From positions 1 through 15,512 of the forward strand of contig DATEOW010000060.1 of NCBI GenBank assembly GCA_035273665.1: DNA of 15,512 nt, given 5' to 3'. Shown here in pieces: positions 6,757 through 15,320 of this stretch. A program made the position numbers and the translations under genes. Source of the stretch: DATEEW01 sp035273665. Its GTDB lineage: Bacteria > Pseudomonadota > Gammaproteobacteria > Burkholderiales > SG8-39. Position 1 is the first letter of the stretch. Every line of letters starts with the position of its first letter. The notes below the pieces were generated by a model, which had not been told where the DNA came from, did not search any database, and saw only the letters and a program-made list of their open reading frames with translations.

Positions 6757-8083
6757 CGCGGCGCTCGTCGGCGCGAAACCGACGCCCGTTTTGTTGGAGC
6801 GGCTCGCTGAGGCGATGATGTTCGTCTTGCGCTTGGAGAAAGCAGCCGATCGACAGCTTTCCGAGTATTTTCGTGCGCATCCTCAGCTAGGTCAGAACGA
6901 ACGCGGGTTTATCGCCGAGACGGTATATGCCGGCCTGCGTCACAAGCGCATGCTCGATTTGTTGCTCGACGACATGCAAAGTCTTCGTCCTGAGGCCGTC
7001 CTAAGTCCCTACGCACGTGCCCGCCGTTTCACGTTGGCGACTTTGCTTCGGGCTTGCAATATGAATGCAAGAGAACTGCAGGAGATCGTCCGCCGCGAAG
7101 AAATCGACGACCTCGCCGTATACAAGAGTGCGTTGCGAAGCGAATTGCCTTTTGCCGTCCAATGCGGGCTGCCGGATTGGATCGTCGAACGTTTGAGCGT
7201 GCAGATGCCGCAGGCGGAACTGTTGGCACTGGCAAGAGCTTTGCAACAGCCCGCCCCGTTGGATCTTCGGGTGAATTTGCTCAAGGCGGAGTCAAAGCAA
7301 GTCAGCAAGGATTTGCAAGAACTGGGCATCTGCTGCGAACCGACGCCTTACTCGCCGATCGGACTTCGAGTGAAGGGCAAACCGCCTTTGCAACGCAATC
7401 CGCTTTTCCTGGACGGTCGTATCGAAGTGCAGGACGAAGGCAGTCAGTTGATCGCTTACTTGCTCGGACCGCGTCGCGGCGAAATGGTGGGCGACTTCTG
7501 CGCCGGGGCAGGCGGCAAAACGCTGGCGATCGCCGCACTGATGCGTTCGACCGGGCGTTTATATGCTTTTGACGTCGCTGAAAAGCGGCTGGCGAAGTTC
7601 AAGCCTCGCCTTGCCCGGTCCGGGGCATCCAACGTCGATACGCGTCTCATCGAATCGGAGCGGGACCCGAAGCTTGGGCGCTTGGCCGGAAAGCTCGATC
7701 GTGTGCTGGTGGACGCACCTTGTAGCGGTCTCGGCACGTTAAGACGTAATCCGGATTTACGTTGGCGCCAGGAAGAAAGTGATATCGCCGAGCTCAACGC
7801 TAAACAGACCTCGATACTTCATGCGGCTGCCAAACTCGTGAAGACCGGCGGTCGACTGGTTTACGCGACATGCAGCGTCTTGCGCGAAGAGAACGAGGAT
7901 GTTGTGCGGAGTTTCCTTTCTGCGAATCCGCAATTCGTCCTAAGACCGGCGGCAGAAATTTTGCTGACTTTAGAAATAGAGCTGCCGCATTGGGGGCCGA
8001 AAGACGAGTTCTTGCGGCTTGTGCCGCATATACACGGAACCGACGGCTTTTTTGCTGCGGTCTTAGAGCGCGCAAGTGCCTGA
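6743..8083 (+). CDS. RsmB/NOP-family RNA (cytosine-5) methyltransferase
   Basis: This 446-residue enzyme uses S-adenosylmethionine to methylate C5 of cytosine in RNA, probably rRNA. Residues about 14-145 form a NusB-like RNA-binding helical domain as in RsmB. The SAM-binding motif DFCAGAGGKT is at 251-260. The two cysteines of m5C enzymes are present: DAPCSG (C327) and YATCSV (C377, expected nucleophile). The frame stays open back into purN, but the ATG at 6743 is the likely start because the NusB-like part begins soon after. The 14-bp overlap with purN suggests translational coupling, since no good ribosome binding site precedes it. Many betaproteobacteria carry both canonical RsmB (beside fmt) and a second homologue near purN, so I do not claim the C967 specificity or the symbol rsmB. 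Confidence 0.92.
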   Translation: MPTNSAALVGAKPTPVLLERLAEAMMFVLRLEKAADRQLSEYFRAHPQLGQNERGFIAETVYAGLRHKRMLDLLLDDMQSLRPEAVLSPYARARRFTLATLLRACNMNARELQEIVRREEIDDLAVYKSALRSELPFAVQCGLPDWIVERLSVQMPQAELLALARALQQPAPLDLRVNLLKAESKQVSKDLQELGICCEPTPYSPIGLRVKGKPPLQRNPLFLDGRIEVQDEGSQLIAYLLGPRRGEMVGDFCAGAGGKTLAIAALMRSTGRLYAFDVAEKRLAKFKPRLARSGASNVDTRLIESERDPKLGRLAGKLDRVLVDAPCSGLGTLRRNPDLRWRQEESDIAELNAKQTSILHAAAKLVKTGGRLVYATCSVLREENEDVVRSFLSANPQFVLRPAAEILLTLEIELPHWGPKDEFLRLVPHIHGTDGFFAAVLERASA

Positions 8084-8161
8084 TTCAAGGTAAGTTGTAG
8101 GCTGTTCGCGGGTAGCGGGAGAAGTTCCGTAAAAGACCATTTATATGGAGCAATTCTGTCC

Positions 8162-8189
8162 TTGCCCTCTAGGGGGTTTCCCGTAGAAT
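8162..8189 (+). promoter_or_regulatory. Candidate promoter of the desaturase gene
   Basis: TTGCCC at 8162-8167 and TAGAAT at 8184-8189 are separated by 16 nt, in the 139-bp gap before the desaturase start. This would give a leader of about 27 nt containing AGAGGAA at 8211-8217. The -10 box matches consensus at five of six positions and the -35 at four. Upstream, CCAT-TTAT-ATGG (8140-8151) is a short dyad that could be a regulator site or chance. Confidence 0.4.
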
Positions 8190-8222
8190 CCGGCCTGCGC
8201 TTTGTTTTTTAGAGGAAATTTA

Positions 8223-9389
8223 ATGTCTGTCTCGGGTGCTTTGTTCTCGGGTTTGCTGGACCTGTCCTGGTGGGGTGTCGTCATCGCCGCCCTGGTCCTG
8301 ACGCATATCACTATTGCTTCGGTCACCATTTTTTTGCATCGCTGCCAAGCGCACCGCGCTTTGGATTTGCATCCGATTCCTTCGCATTTTTTCCGCTTCT
8401 GGCTTTGGATGACCACCGGTATGGTCACCAAGGAGTGGGCTGCGATTCATCGCAAGCATCACGCCAAATGCGAGATGCCCGACGATCCGCATAGCCCGCA
8501 GCAGGTAGGCATTAACCGCGTGCTTTGGGGCGGCGTGTTCCTCTATGTCAAAGAATCGAAGAACAGCGAGACCATGGAACGCTATGGCCACGGCACGCCC
8601 GACGACTGGATGGAGCGCAACATTTATTCGCGCCGCCAGGTTCTCGGTCTCACCACCATGGCGCTCATCGATATTTTTTGTTTTGGCCTGATCCCCGGCG
8701 CACTGGTGTTCATCACGCAAATCGCATGGATTCCTTTCTGGGCCGCCGGTGTGATCAATGGTATCGGTCACTTCTGGGGTTACCGCAATTGGGAAGCCGA
8801 AGATGCCAGCCGCAACATTTTCCCTTGGGGCATCCTGATCGGCGGCGAAGAGTTGCACAACAATCATCACGCCTATGCATCGTCGGCGAAGCTGTCCTCG
8901 AAGTGGTATGAGTTCGACATCGGTTGGATGTACATCCGTATGATGGAAATGCTCGGCTTGGCCAAAGTCAAGAAAGTCGCGCCCACGCCGAAGTTCGCTC
9001 CGGCCAAATCCGCAATTGACTTCGAAACGCTTCAGGCCGTGCTGACCCACCGCTACGATGTATGGGCGAAGTATGCGAAGTCTCTGAAAGCCACTTATGC
9101 GCAGGAAGTTAACAAGCTGGCGCATGAGCCGCGGCTGAAGCGTTGGTTGATGCGCGATGAGCGCAAGCTGGCCGAAGCCGAGCGCGCCAAGCTGGACGCC
9201 GCGCTGAATAAAAGCGAAAAGCTCAAGACCGTCTACAAGATGCGCAGCGAATTGGCTGCCTTGTGGGAGCGTTCAACCGCATCGCGCGAGCAATTACTGA
9301 AGCAATTGCAAGACTGGTGTCATCGGGCAGAAGCGAGCGATATTGCGCCGTTGCGCGACTTCTCCTTGCGACTGCGCTGCTACGCGTAA
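8223..9389 (+). CDS. desA: DesA-type membrane fatty acyl desaturase
   Basis: This 388-residue inner-membrane di-iron enzyme introduces a cis double bond (delta-9 in characterised relatives) into acyl chains using oxygen. The three histidine boxes are complete: HRCQAH at residues 39-44, HRKHH at 76-80 and HNNHH at 212-216. Two hydrophobic blocks, about 15-37 and 140-185, supply the membrane hairpins. The overall sequence, including the C-terminal part, recalls Pseudomonas aeruginosa DesA (PA0286), which acts on phospholipid acyl chains. After about residue 260 comes a long charged helical extension that the catalytic core does not need. The start is ATG 8223 with AGAGGAA at 8211-8217; an in-frame TTG at 8202 is rejected. 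The gene has its own promoter candidate and a strong terminator, so it is probably monocistronic, likely adjusting membrane fluidity. Confidence 0.93.
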   Translation: MSVSGALFSGLLDLSWWGVVIAALVLTHITIASVTIFLHRCQAHRALDLHPIPSHFFRFWLWMTTGMVTKEWAAIHRKHHAKCEMPDDPHSPQQVGINRVLWGGVFLYVKESKNSETMERYGHGTPDDWMERNIYSRRQVLGLTTMALIDIFCFGLIPGALVFITQIAWIPFWAAGVINGIGHFWGYRNWEAEDASRNIFPWGILIGGEELHNNHHAYASSAKLSSKWYEFDIGWMYIRMMEMLGLAKVKKVAPTPKFAPAKSAIDFETLQAVLTHRYDVWAKYAKSLKATYAQEVNKLAHEPRLKRWLMRDERKLAEAERAKLDAALNKSEKLKTVYKMRSELAALWERSTASREQLLKQLQDWCHRAEASDIAPLRDFSLRLRCYA

Positions 9390-9401
9390 GCGACTCTGAA
9401 C

Positions 9402-9436
9402 AAATAAAAAGCCCCGCGATGCGGGGCTTTTTATTT
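9402..9436. terminator. Bidirectional terminator between desA and rpmG
   Basis: A 16-bp perfect inverted repeat, 9402-9417 against 9421-9436, with a 3-nt loop (GAT). The core is GCCCCGC/GCGGGGC, flanked by an A tract on one side and a T tract on the other. It therefore works as a rho-independent terminator in both directions: for desA, whose stop is 13 bp upstream, and for the convergent rpmB-rpmG unit, whose stop is 17 bp away. Confidence 0.95.
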
Positions 9437-9452
9437 TATCTTGCTCTCGGCC

Positions 9453-9608
9453 TTACTTCAGCTTGGTTTCTTTGTACATGACGTGTTTGCGCGCTTTGGG
9501 ATCGTATTTCTTGATCTCAATTTTTTCAGGCTTCGTGCGTTTGTTCTTGGTCGTCGTGTAGAAATGGCCGGTGCCGGCGGAAGACTCGAGCTTGATTTTC
9601 TCGCGCAT
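9453..9608 (-). CDS. rpmG: 50S ribosomal protein L33
   Basis: This 51-residue basic protein of the large ribosomal subunit reads MREKIKLESSAGTGHFYTTT followed by KNKRTKPEK and ends YKETKLK, matching bacterial L33 throughout. It has no CxxC pairs, so it is the zinc-independent form. It lacks the MAKG extension of E. coli and Burkholderia L33, like the 51-residue forms remembered from Neisseria and Nitrosomonas. The start is ATG 9606-9608. The Shine-Dalgarno AAGGAG (complement of 9616-9621) overlaps the TAA stop of rpmB, so the two genes are translated in tandem, 11 bp apart. Confidence 0.97.
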   Translation of the reverse strand: MREKIKLESSAGTGHFYTTTKNKRTKPEKIEIKKYDPKARKHVMYKETKLK

Positions 9609-9619
9609 CGCTAGGCTCC

Positions 9620-9853
9620 TTAGATTTCACCGCGGGCGCGTAGATCGGCCAGCACGGATTCGATGCCCTTTTTGTCGATGATGCGTAGGCCCGCGGTGGA
9701 AATGCGCAAGCGCACCCAGCGGTTCTCGCTCTCAACGAAAAAGCGACGATATTGCAGGTTCGGTAGGAAGCGGCGTTTGGTTCTATTGTTAGCGTGGGAC
9801 ACGTTGTTCCCCACCATCGGCTTCTTACCGGTAATTTGACAGACTCGCGCCAT
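9620..9853 (-). CDS. rpmB: 50S ribosomal protein L28
   Basis: This 77-residue basic protein of the large ribosomal subunit has an N-terminus MARVCQITGKKPMVGNNVSH, diagnostic of L28, and ends with a region typical of the family (LRISTAGLRIIDKKGIESVL). The frame is open further upstream, but the ATG at 9851-9853 is correct because it gives the standard length of about 78 residues and is preceded by GGAGA. rpmG follows immediately. A strong promoter lies about 30-60 bp upstream. The rpmB-rpmG pair next to radC is the same arrangement as in E. coli. Confidence 0.97.
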   Translation of the reverse strand: MARVCQITGKKPMVGNNVSHANNRTKRRFLPNLQYRRFFVESENRWVRLRISTAGLRIIDKKGIESVLADLRARGEI

Positions 9854-9883
9854 GACGGCGTCTCCGGATCGCGAAAAACGGCG

Positions 9884-9913
9884 ATTATAGGCGTAAAAGC
9901 GCTTTTCTTTCAA
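9884..9913 (-). promoter_or_regulatory. Strong sigma70-like promoter of rpmB-rpmG
   Basis: On the minus strand, TTGAAA (complement of 9908-9913) and a perfect TATAAT (complement of 9884-9889) are separated by 18 nt, about 30 bp before the rpmB ATG. Two dyads overlap it. A perfect AAAAGCGCTTTT palindrome at 9895-9906 fills the spacer. CTTTCA-AGC-TGAAAG at 9907-9921 covers the -35 box and begins just after the radC stop. Either could be an operator, or the second a weak radC terminator. Confidence 0.75.
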
Positions 9914-9922
9914 GCTGAAAGC

Positions 9923-10597
9923 TCAAAGTAAACCACGCTCGGCAAAGGAAAAGGCGCGACCACGGCCGACAATGAAGTGATCCAGCACCCGGACATCTAC
10001 CATCGCCAGGGCACGTTTAAGCGTCTCTGTAAGCGATTGATCCGCTTGGCTGGCTTCCGCTACACCGGACGGGTGGTTATGCGCCAATATGACTGCCGCG
10101 GCGTTGTGTCGCAACGCGCTTTTCACCACTTCGCGCGGATAGACGCTCGTTTGGGTTAGCGTACCTCGGAATAATTCCTCCATTTCGATCACGCGATTTT
10201 GCGCGTCCAGAAAAACGGCGACGAAGACTTCATGTTCGCGTTCGCTAAGACTCAAGCGTAAATAATCGCGCACTGCGGTCGGGGAACACAATGCGTCCGT
10301 CTGGCGAGCCGTTTCCGCCAACGCACGACGTCCCAATTCGATCGCGGCTTTCAACTGTGCGCATTTGGCCGGACCGATTCCACACAATTTGCCCAGTTCC
10401 TTCTCCGTCGCAGCTAACAAAGCGGCGAGCGACCCGAAGCGGGTAATCAACTCTCGGCCAAGATCGACAGCTGTGCTGCCACGGGTGCCGACTCGAAGGA
10501 AAATCGCCAACAACTCGGCATCCGAGAGTGCGGCGGGGCCACGCGCAAGAAGTTTTTCGCGCGGACGCTCGCCTTCCGGCCAATCATTGATCCCCAT
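9923..10597 (-). CDS. radC: RadC family JAB/MPN domain protein
   Basis: This 224-residue protein matches RadC (E. coli 222). It opens with DWPEGERPREKLLARG, has a helix-hairpin-helix DNA-binding motif (LCGIGPAKCAQLKAAIELGRR region) and ends with a JAB1/MPN+ metalloenzyme domain. The zinc-binding JAMM signature is complete: HNHPSG followed by SQAD, that is HxHPxG with downstream S-x2-D. The name comes from a radiation phenotype later traced to recG, and the true function is still not settled; a DNA-related hydrolase is the usual guess. It starts at ATG 10595-10597. It diverges from coaBC across 108 bp, the conserved proteobacterial layout, and rpmB follows on the same strand with its own promoter. 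Confidence 0.96.
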   Translation of the reverse strand: MGINDWPEGERPREKLLARGPAALSDAELLAIFLRVGTRGSTAVDLGRELITRFGSLAALLAATEKELGKLCGIGPAKCAQLKAAIELGRRALAETARQTDALCSPTAVRDYLRLSLSEREHEVFVAVFLDAQNRVIEMEELFRGTLTQTSVYPREVVKSALRHNAAAVILAHNHPSGVAEASQADQSLTETLKRALAMVDVRVLDHFIVGRGRAFSFAERGLL

Positions 10598-10705
10598 ATT
10601 CGCTCGCTGCTAAACGGTACAATGGCCATCTTAATGGTCCGGGTGCTCTCGATCGCCCAACATTCCGCCTAGGCCCTTCGGCCAAGGCACCGCGGAGGTA
10701 GCGGC

Positions 10706-11896
10706 GTGCAAGGCAAAAAAATATTATTGGGACTGACTGGCGGCGTAGCGGCTTATAAAGCGGCGGATTTATGCCGTCTGTTCGTCAAAGCCGGCGCAGA
10801 CGTGCAAGTGGTGATGACGAAGAGTGCAACAAAGTTCATGACGTCCGTGACCCTGCAAGCGCTCTCAGGCAAGACCGTCTACACCGACATGTGGGATCCA
10901 AGTGTTGAAAACAACATGGCGCATATCGACCTTTCTCGTGGCCAAGACTTCATTCTTGTCGCACCGGCTAGCGCCGACTTCATGGCTAAGGTCGCGAATG
11001 GCTTGGCTGACGATTTGCTCTCTACCTTGTGTCTGGCGCGCGAATGCCCGTTGTATCTCGCGCCAGCGATGAATCGACAGATGTGGGAGAGTGCGGCCAC
11101 CCAGCGCAACGTCGCACAACTGAAGGCCGATGGTGTTGGTCTGCTCGGACCAGGTAGCGGCGACCAGGCTTGCGGGGAAACGGGCATGGGCCGAATGCTC
11201 GAACCCCAGCAGCTCTTCGATGACACTGCATCGGCGATTGCATCGACGATGAAGCCGCAACAACTCGCCGGGAAAAGTGTATTGATCACTGCAGGTCCGA
11301 CTTTCGAAGCGATCGACACGGTTCGCGGCATCACGAATCTAAGCTCCGGGAAAATGGGATTCGCCGTTGCCCAAGCCGCCGTGGAAGCGGGCGCAAGTGT
11401 GACTGTCGTTGCCGGACCGACGCCCTTGGCCACACCGCCTGGCGTCCGACGCATCGACGTCGTTAGCGCCCGCGAGATGCACTATGCGGTGATGCCGCTT
11501 GCATTAAGGGCCGACGTGTTTATTGGTGTCGCTGCCGTAGCGGATTACAGCGTCGCCAACGTTTCGAAAACGAAATGGAAGAAGACGCAAGGCGCACCTC
11601 ATATCGAATTCGTGGAGAACCCCGACATTCTTGCTGAGGTTGCTGCACTTCCGAATCCGCCTTTTTGCGTTGGCTTCGCGGCGGAAACGGAAAACCTCGA
11701 TGAGTACGCGCAAAACAAGCGGAAGAAAAAAAACATCCCATTACTCGCGGCAAATCTTGCGCAAGATGCTTTCGGCCGCGACGACAATGAATTGCGGCTA
11801 TTCGACGATCAGGGCGAAACGCGGATCGCGCGGGGCCCTAAACTTCAAGTTGCGCGCGAGCTGATCGGCGCCATCGCCCAACGCATGAATCGCTGA
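10706..11896 (+). CDS. coaBC: Bifunctional phosphopantothenoylcysteine decarboxylase / phosphopantothenate-cysteine ligase
   Basis: This 396-residue enzyme performs two successive steps of coenzyme A synthesis: CTP-dependent joining of cysteine to 4'-phosphopantothenate, then FMN-dependent decarboxylation. The CoaC half (residues 1-185) has the flavin loop GLTGGVAAYKAA, the catalytic H73 (AHIDLSR), PAMNRQMW (N123) and the substrate flap with C156 (DQACGETGMGRM). These sit two residues before their E. coli equivalents. The CoaB half begins at SVLITAGPT (191) with the nucleotide and dimer segment NLSSGKMG at 211-218 and the Lys-rich loop SKTKWKK at 287-293. The start is GTG 10706, supported by GGAGG at 10694-10698. 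A hairpin, 10668-10687, lies in its leader. dut follows after 30 bp, as in most proteobacteria. Confidence 0.97.
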   Translation: MQGKKILLGLTGGVAAYKAADLCRLFVKAGADVQVVMTKSATKFMTSVTLQALSGKTVYTDMWDPSVENNMAHIDLSRGQDFILVAPASADFMAKVANGLADDLLSTLCLARECPLYLAPAMNRQMWESAATQRNVAQLKADGVGLLGPGSGDQACGETGMGRMLEPQQLFDDTASAIASTMKPQQLAGKSVLITAGPTFEAIDTVRGITNLSSGKMGFAVAQAAVEAGASVTVVAGPTPLATPPGVRRIDVVSAREMHYAVMPLALRADVFIGVAAVADYSVANVSKTKWKKTQGAPHIEFVENPDILAEVAALPNPPFCVGFAAETENLDEYAQNKRKKKNIPLLAANLAQDAFGRDDNELRLFDDQGETRIARGPKLQVARELIGAIAQRMNR

Positions 11897-11926
11897 GTCT
11901 TCCTCCTCTTCTTTTTTAAGCTCAAC

Positions 11927-12376
11927 ATGCATCGTATCGACGTCAAAATTCTCGATTCGCGCCTGCGCGATCAATTGCCCCAATACGCCACCGGCGGCTC
12001 CGCCGGTCTTGACTTGCGGGCCTGCCTACAAGAGGCGATCGTGTTGGAACCCGGCGCGTCGGCGCTCGTGCCGGCGGGGATTGCTATTCATCTCGCCGAT
12101 CCTGCCTTCGCGGCCCTGATCTTGCCGCGTTCGGGACTCGGTCATAAGCACGGCATCGTACTCGGCAATCTGGTCGGTCTTATCGACTCGGATTACCAAG
12201 GGCAGATCATGGTTTCGCTTTGGAATCGGTCTCAAACGGCTTTCACTTTGCAACCGATGGAGCGGATCGCACAGCTCGTCGTTGTGCCTGTCCTGCAAGT
12301 CGCGATGAACGTGGTCGACGAATTCGCTGTCAGCGAACGAGGCGCGGGCGGCTTCGGGAGCACGGGAACAAAATAA
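11927..12376 (+). CDS. dut: Deoxyuridine 5'-triphosphate nucleotidohydrolase (dUTPase)
   Basis: This 149-residue trimeric enzyme hydrolyses dUTP to dUMP and pyrophosphate, keeping uracil out of DNA and feeding dTMP synthesis. All five dUTPase motifs are in order: GSAGLDLRA (1), PRSGLGHKHG (2), GLIDSDYQGQIMV (3, with the catalytic Asp and base-stacking Tyr), RIAQLVV (4) and ERGAGGFGSTG (5). The start at ATG 11927 (MHRIDVKILD) matches homologues, but no Shine-Dalgarno sequence precedes it. Instead there is a pyrimidine-rich run with CCTCC at 11902-11906. Translation may depend on coupling to coaBC, 30 bp upstream. A terminator begins within its stop codon. Confidence 0.97.
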   Translation: MHRIDVKILDSRLRDQLPQYATGGSAGLDLRACLQEAIVLEPGASALVPAGIAIHLADPAFAALILPRSGLGHKHGIVLGNLVGLIDSDYQGQIMVSLWNRSQTAFTLQPMERIAQLVVVPVLQVAMNVVDEFAVSERGAGGFGSTGTK

Positions 12377-12410
12377 AAGCCGGCGCTGCACAAGCTCGCC
12401 GGCTTTTATT
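12372..12410. terminator. Bidirectional terminator between dut and clpA
   Basis: A 14-bp perfect inverted repeat, AATAAAAGCCGGCG at 12372-12385 and its complement at 12397-12410, encloses an 11-nt loop. A and T tracts on both sides let it act on dut (plus strand) and on clpA (minus strand, stop at 12427). The stem starts two bases before the dut TAA stop, so the stop codon is part of the hairpin. Confidence 0.93.
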
Positions 12411-12426
12411 CCCTACCCTCATCGCG

Positions 12427-14712
<2,286 letters not shown>

Positions 14713-15021
14713 CTAAGTTTCCTCCATCACGCATTGCAGCGGATGCTGATGTTTACGTGCATAAGCAATAACCTGTTCCACTTTCGTGACGGCGATGTCG
14801 CGAGGATATACCCCGCATACACCCATGCCTTCACGGTGGACAGCCAACATGACTTGTGTCGCCTTCTCGCGATTCATCGTGAAGAAGGTTTGCAAGACTA
14901 CGACTACAAACTCCATGGGGGTGTAGTCGTCATTTAGCAAGAGGACCTTGAATAGCGGAGGCGGGGCAACCTTGCTCTTTTCAGGTTCAAGGATGGTGCC
15001 ATCGCGCGATCGGGTTGCCAT
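14713..15021 (-). CDS. clpS: ATP-dependent Clp protease adaptor ClpS
   Basis: This 102-residue adaptor binds N-degron substrates (Leu, Phe, Tyr or Trp at the N-terminus) and hands them to ClpA. The disordered N-terminal tail (about residues 1-20) is followed by the core LFKVLLLNDDYTPMEFVV. N30, D31, D32 and M36 form the N-degron pocket, together with H62 in LAVHREG. The C-terminus HPLQCVMEET is typical of betaproteobacterial ClpS. The ATG at 15019-15021 is chosen over an upstream TTG (15066) because the extra 15 residues have no counterpart in homologues I recall; GGAG stands close before it. Its TAG is followed directly by the clpA ATG. It diverges from a cold-shock gene. Confidence 0.96.
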   Translation of the reverse strand: MATRSRDGTILEPEKSKVAPPPLFKVLLLNDDYTPMEFVVVVLQTFFTMNREKATQVMLAVHREGMGVCGVYPRDIAVTKVEQVIAYARKHQHPLQCVMEET

Positions 15022-15170
15022 ACGCTCCAAACAGTTTGACCTACCGAGCGGTTCTGCTGCGTTCAAAGTGCCAAAACGCGCGATCTCAAACGGTTTACGA
15101 GGTCTCTATTCGTATCCTAGCCACTGTTACACCATGCTGCAATCGCCGTGCGTTCCCAGACAGCGGCCCC

Positions 15171-15199
15171 TTGACGAGGTTCCCCAAAGGGCGTACAAG
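15171..15199 (+). promoter_or_regulatory. Sigma70-like promoter of the cold-shock gene
   Basis: TTGACG at 15171-15176 and TACAAG at 15194-15199 are separated by the ideal 17 nt. Transcription would start near 15206, giving a leader of about 115 nt before the ATG at 15321. A long untranslated leader is characteristic of cold-inducible csp mRNAs. Confidence 0.6.
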
Positions 15200-15275
15200 G
15201 CGCCTGTGTTTGTTTTCCAAGTCGTTTCAAGGTGCTGTAAGGGGTTGCTTTGTCGCGGGTTGGGTTCAGGCATTC

Positions 15276-15295
15276 AAAGGAGGGGGGGAAACCCC
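15276..15295 (+). other. Orphan Shine-Dalgarno-like element and G/C hairpin in the cold-shock leader
   Basis: AAAGGAGG at 15276-15283 is a near-perfect Shine-Dalgarno sequence but lies 37 nt before the ATG. It runs into a GGGG-AAA-CCCC stem-loop at 15285-15295. The nearer AGGGA at 15310-15314 has the correct spacing for the start codon. The upstream element may act as a ribosome standby site or be switched by folding; this is inferred. Confidence 0.4.
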
Positions 15296-15320
15296 GAGTG
15301 TCAATTTTCAGGGATGGGCT

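Larger units (their letters stand above)
15022..15320. other. Divergent regulatory region between clpS and the cold-shock gene
   Basis: This is the longest noncoding stretch in the window, 299 bp. It holds the plus-strand promoter and long leader of the cold-shock gene. It should also hold the minus-strand promoter of clpS-clpA, for which I see only a weak candidate (TTGCAG, 17 nt, TAGGAT on the minus strand, 15114-15142). No tRNA, conserved small ORF or known riboswitch was recognised. Confidence 0.7.

Noticed and set aside
8202..8222. TTG start seven codons upstream of the desaturase
   Set aside because: It overlaps the ribosome binding site AGAGGAA that serves ATG 8223.
8220..9125. A 301-codon open frame on the minus strand opposite the desaturase gene
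   Set aside because: It lies wholly antisense to a gene with intact histidine boxes and its translation resembles no family; it is a composition shadow.
10668..10687. Hairpin CCTAGGCC-CTTC-GGCCAAGG in the coaBC leader as a terminator or riboswitch
   Set aside because: Short stem with one mismatch, no T tract, and no known CoA or pantothenate riboswitch pattern; may be a chance fold.
15022..15066. TTG start extending ClpS by 15 residues
   Set aside because: ClpS homologues begin near the ATG at 15021 and the extension shows no family similarity.
15114..15142. Possible clpS promoter on the minus strand (TTGCAG, 17 nt, TAGGAT)
   Set aside because: Only three of six and four of six consensus matches; too weak to annotate as a feature on its own.
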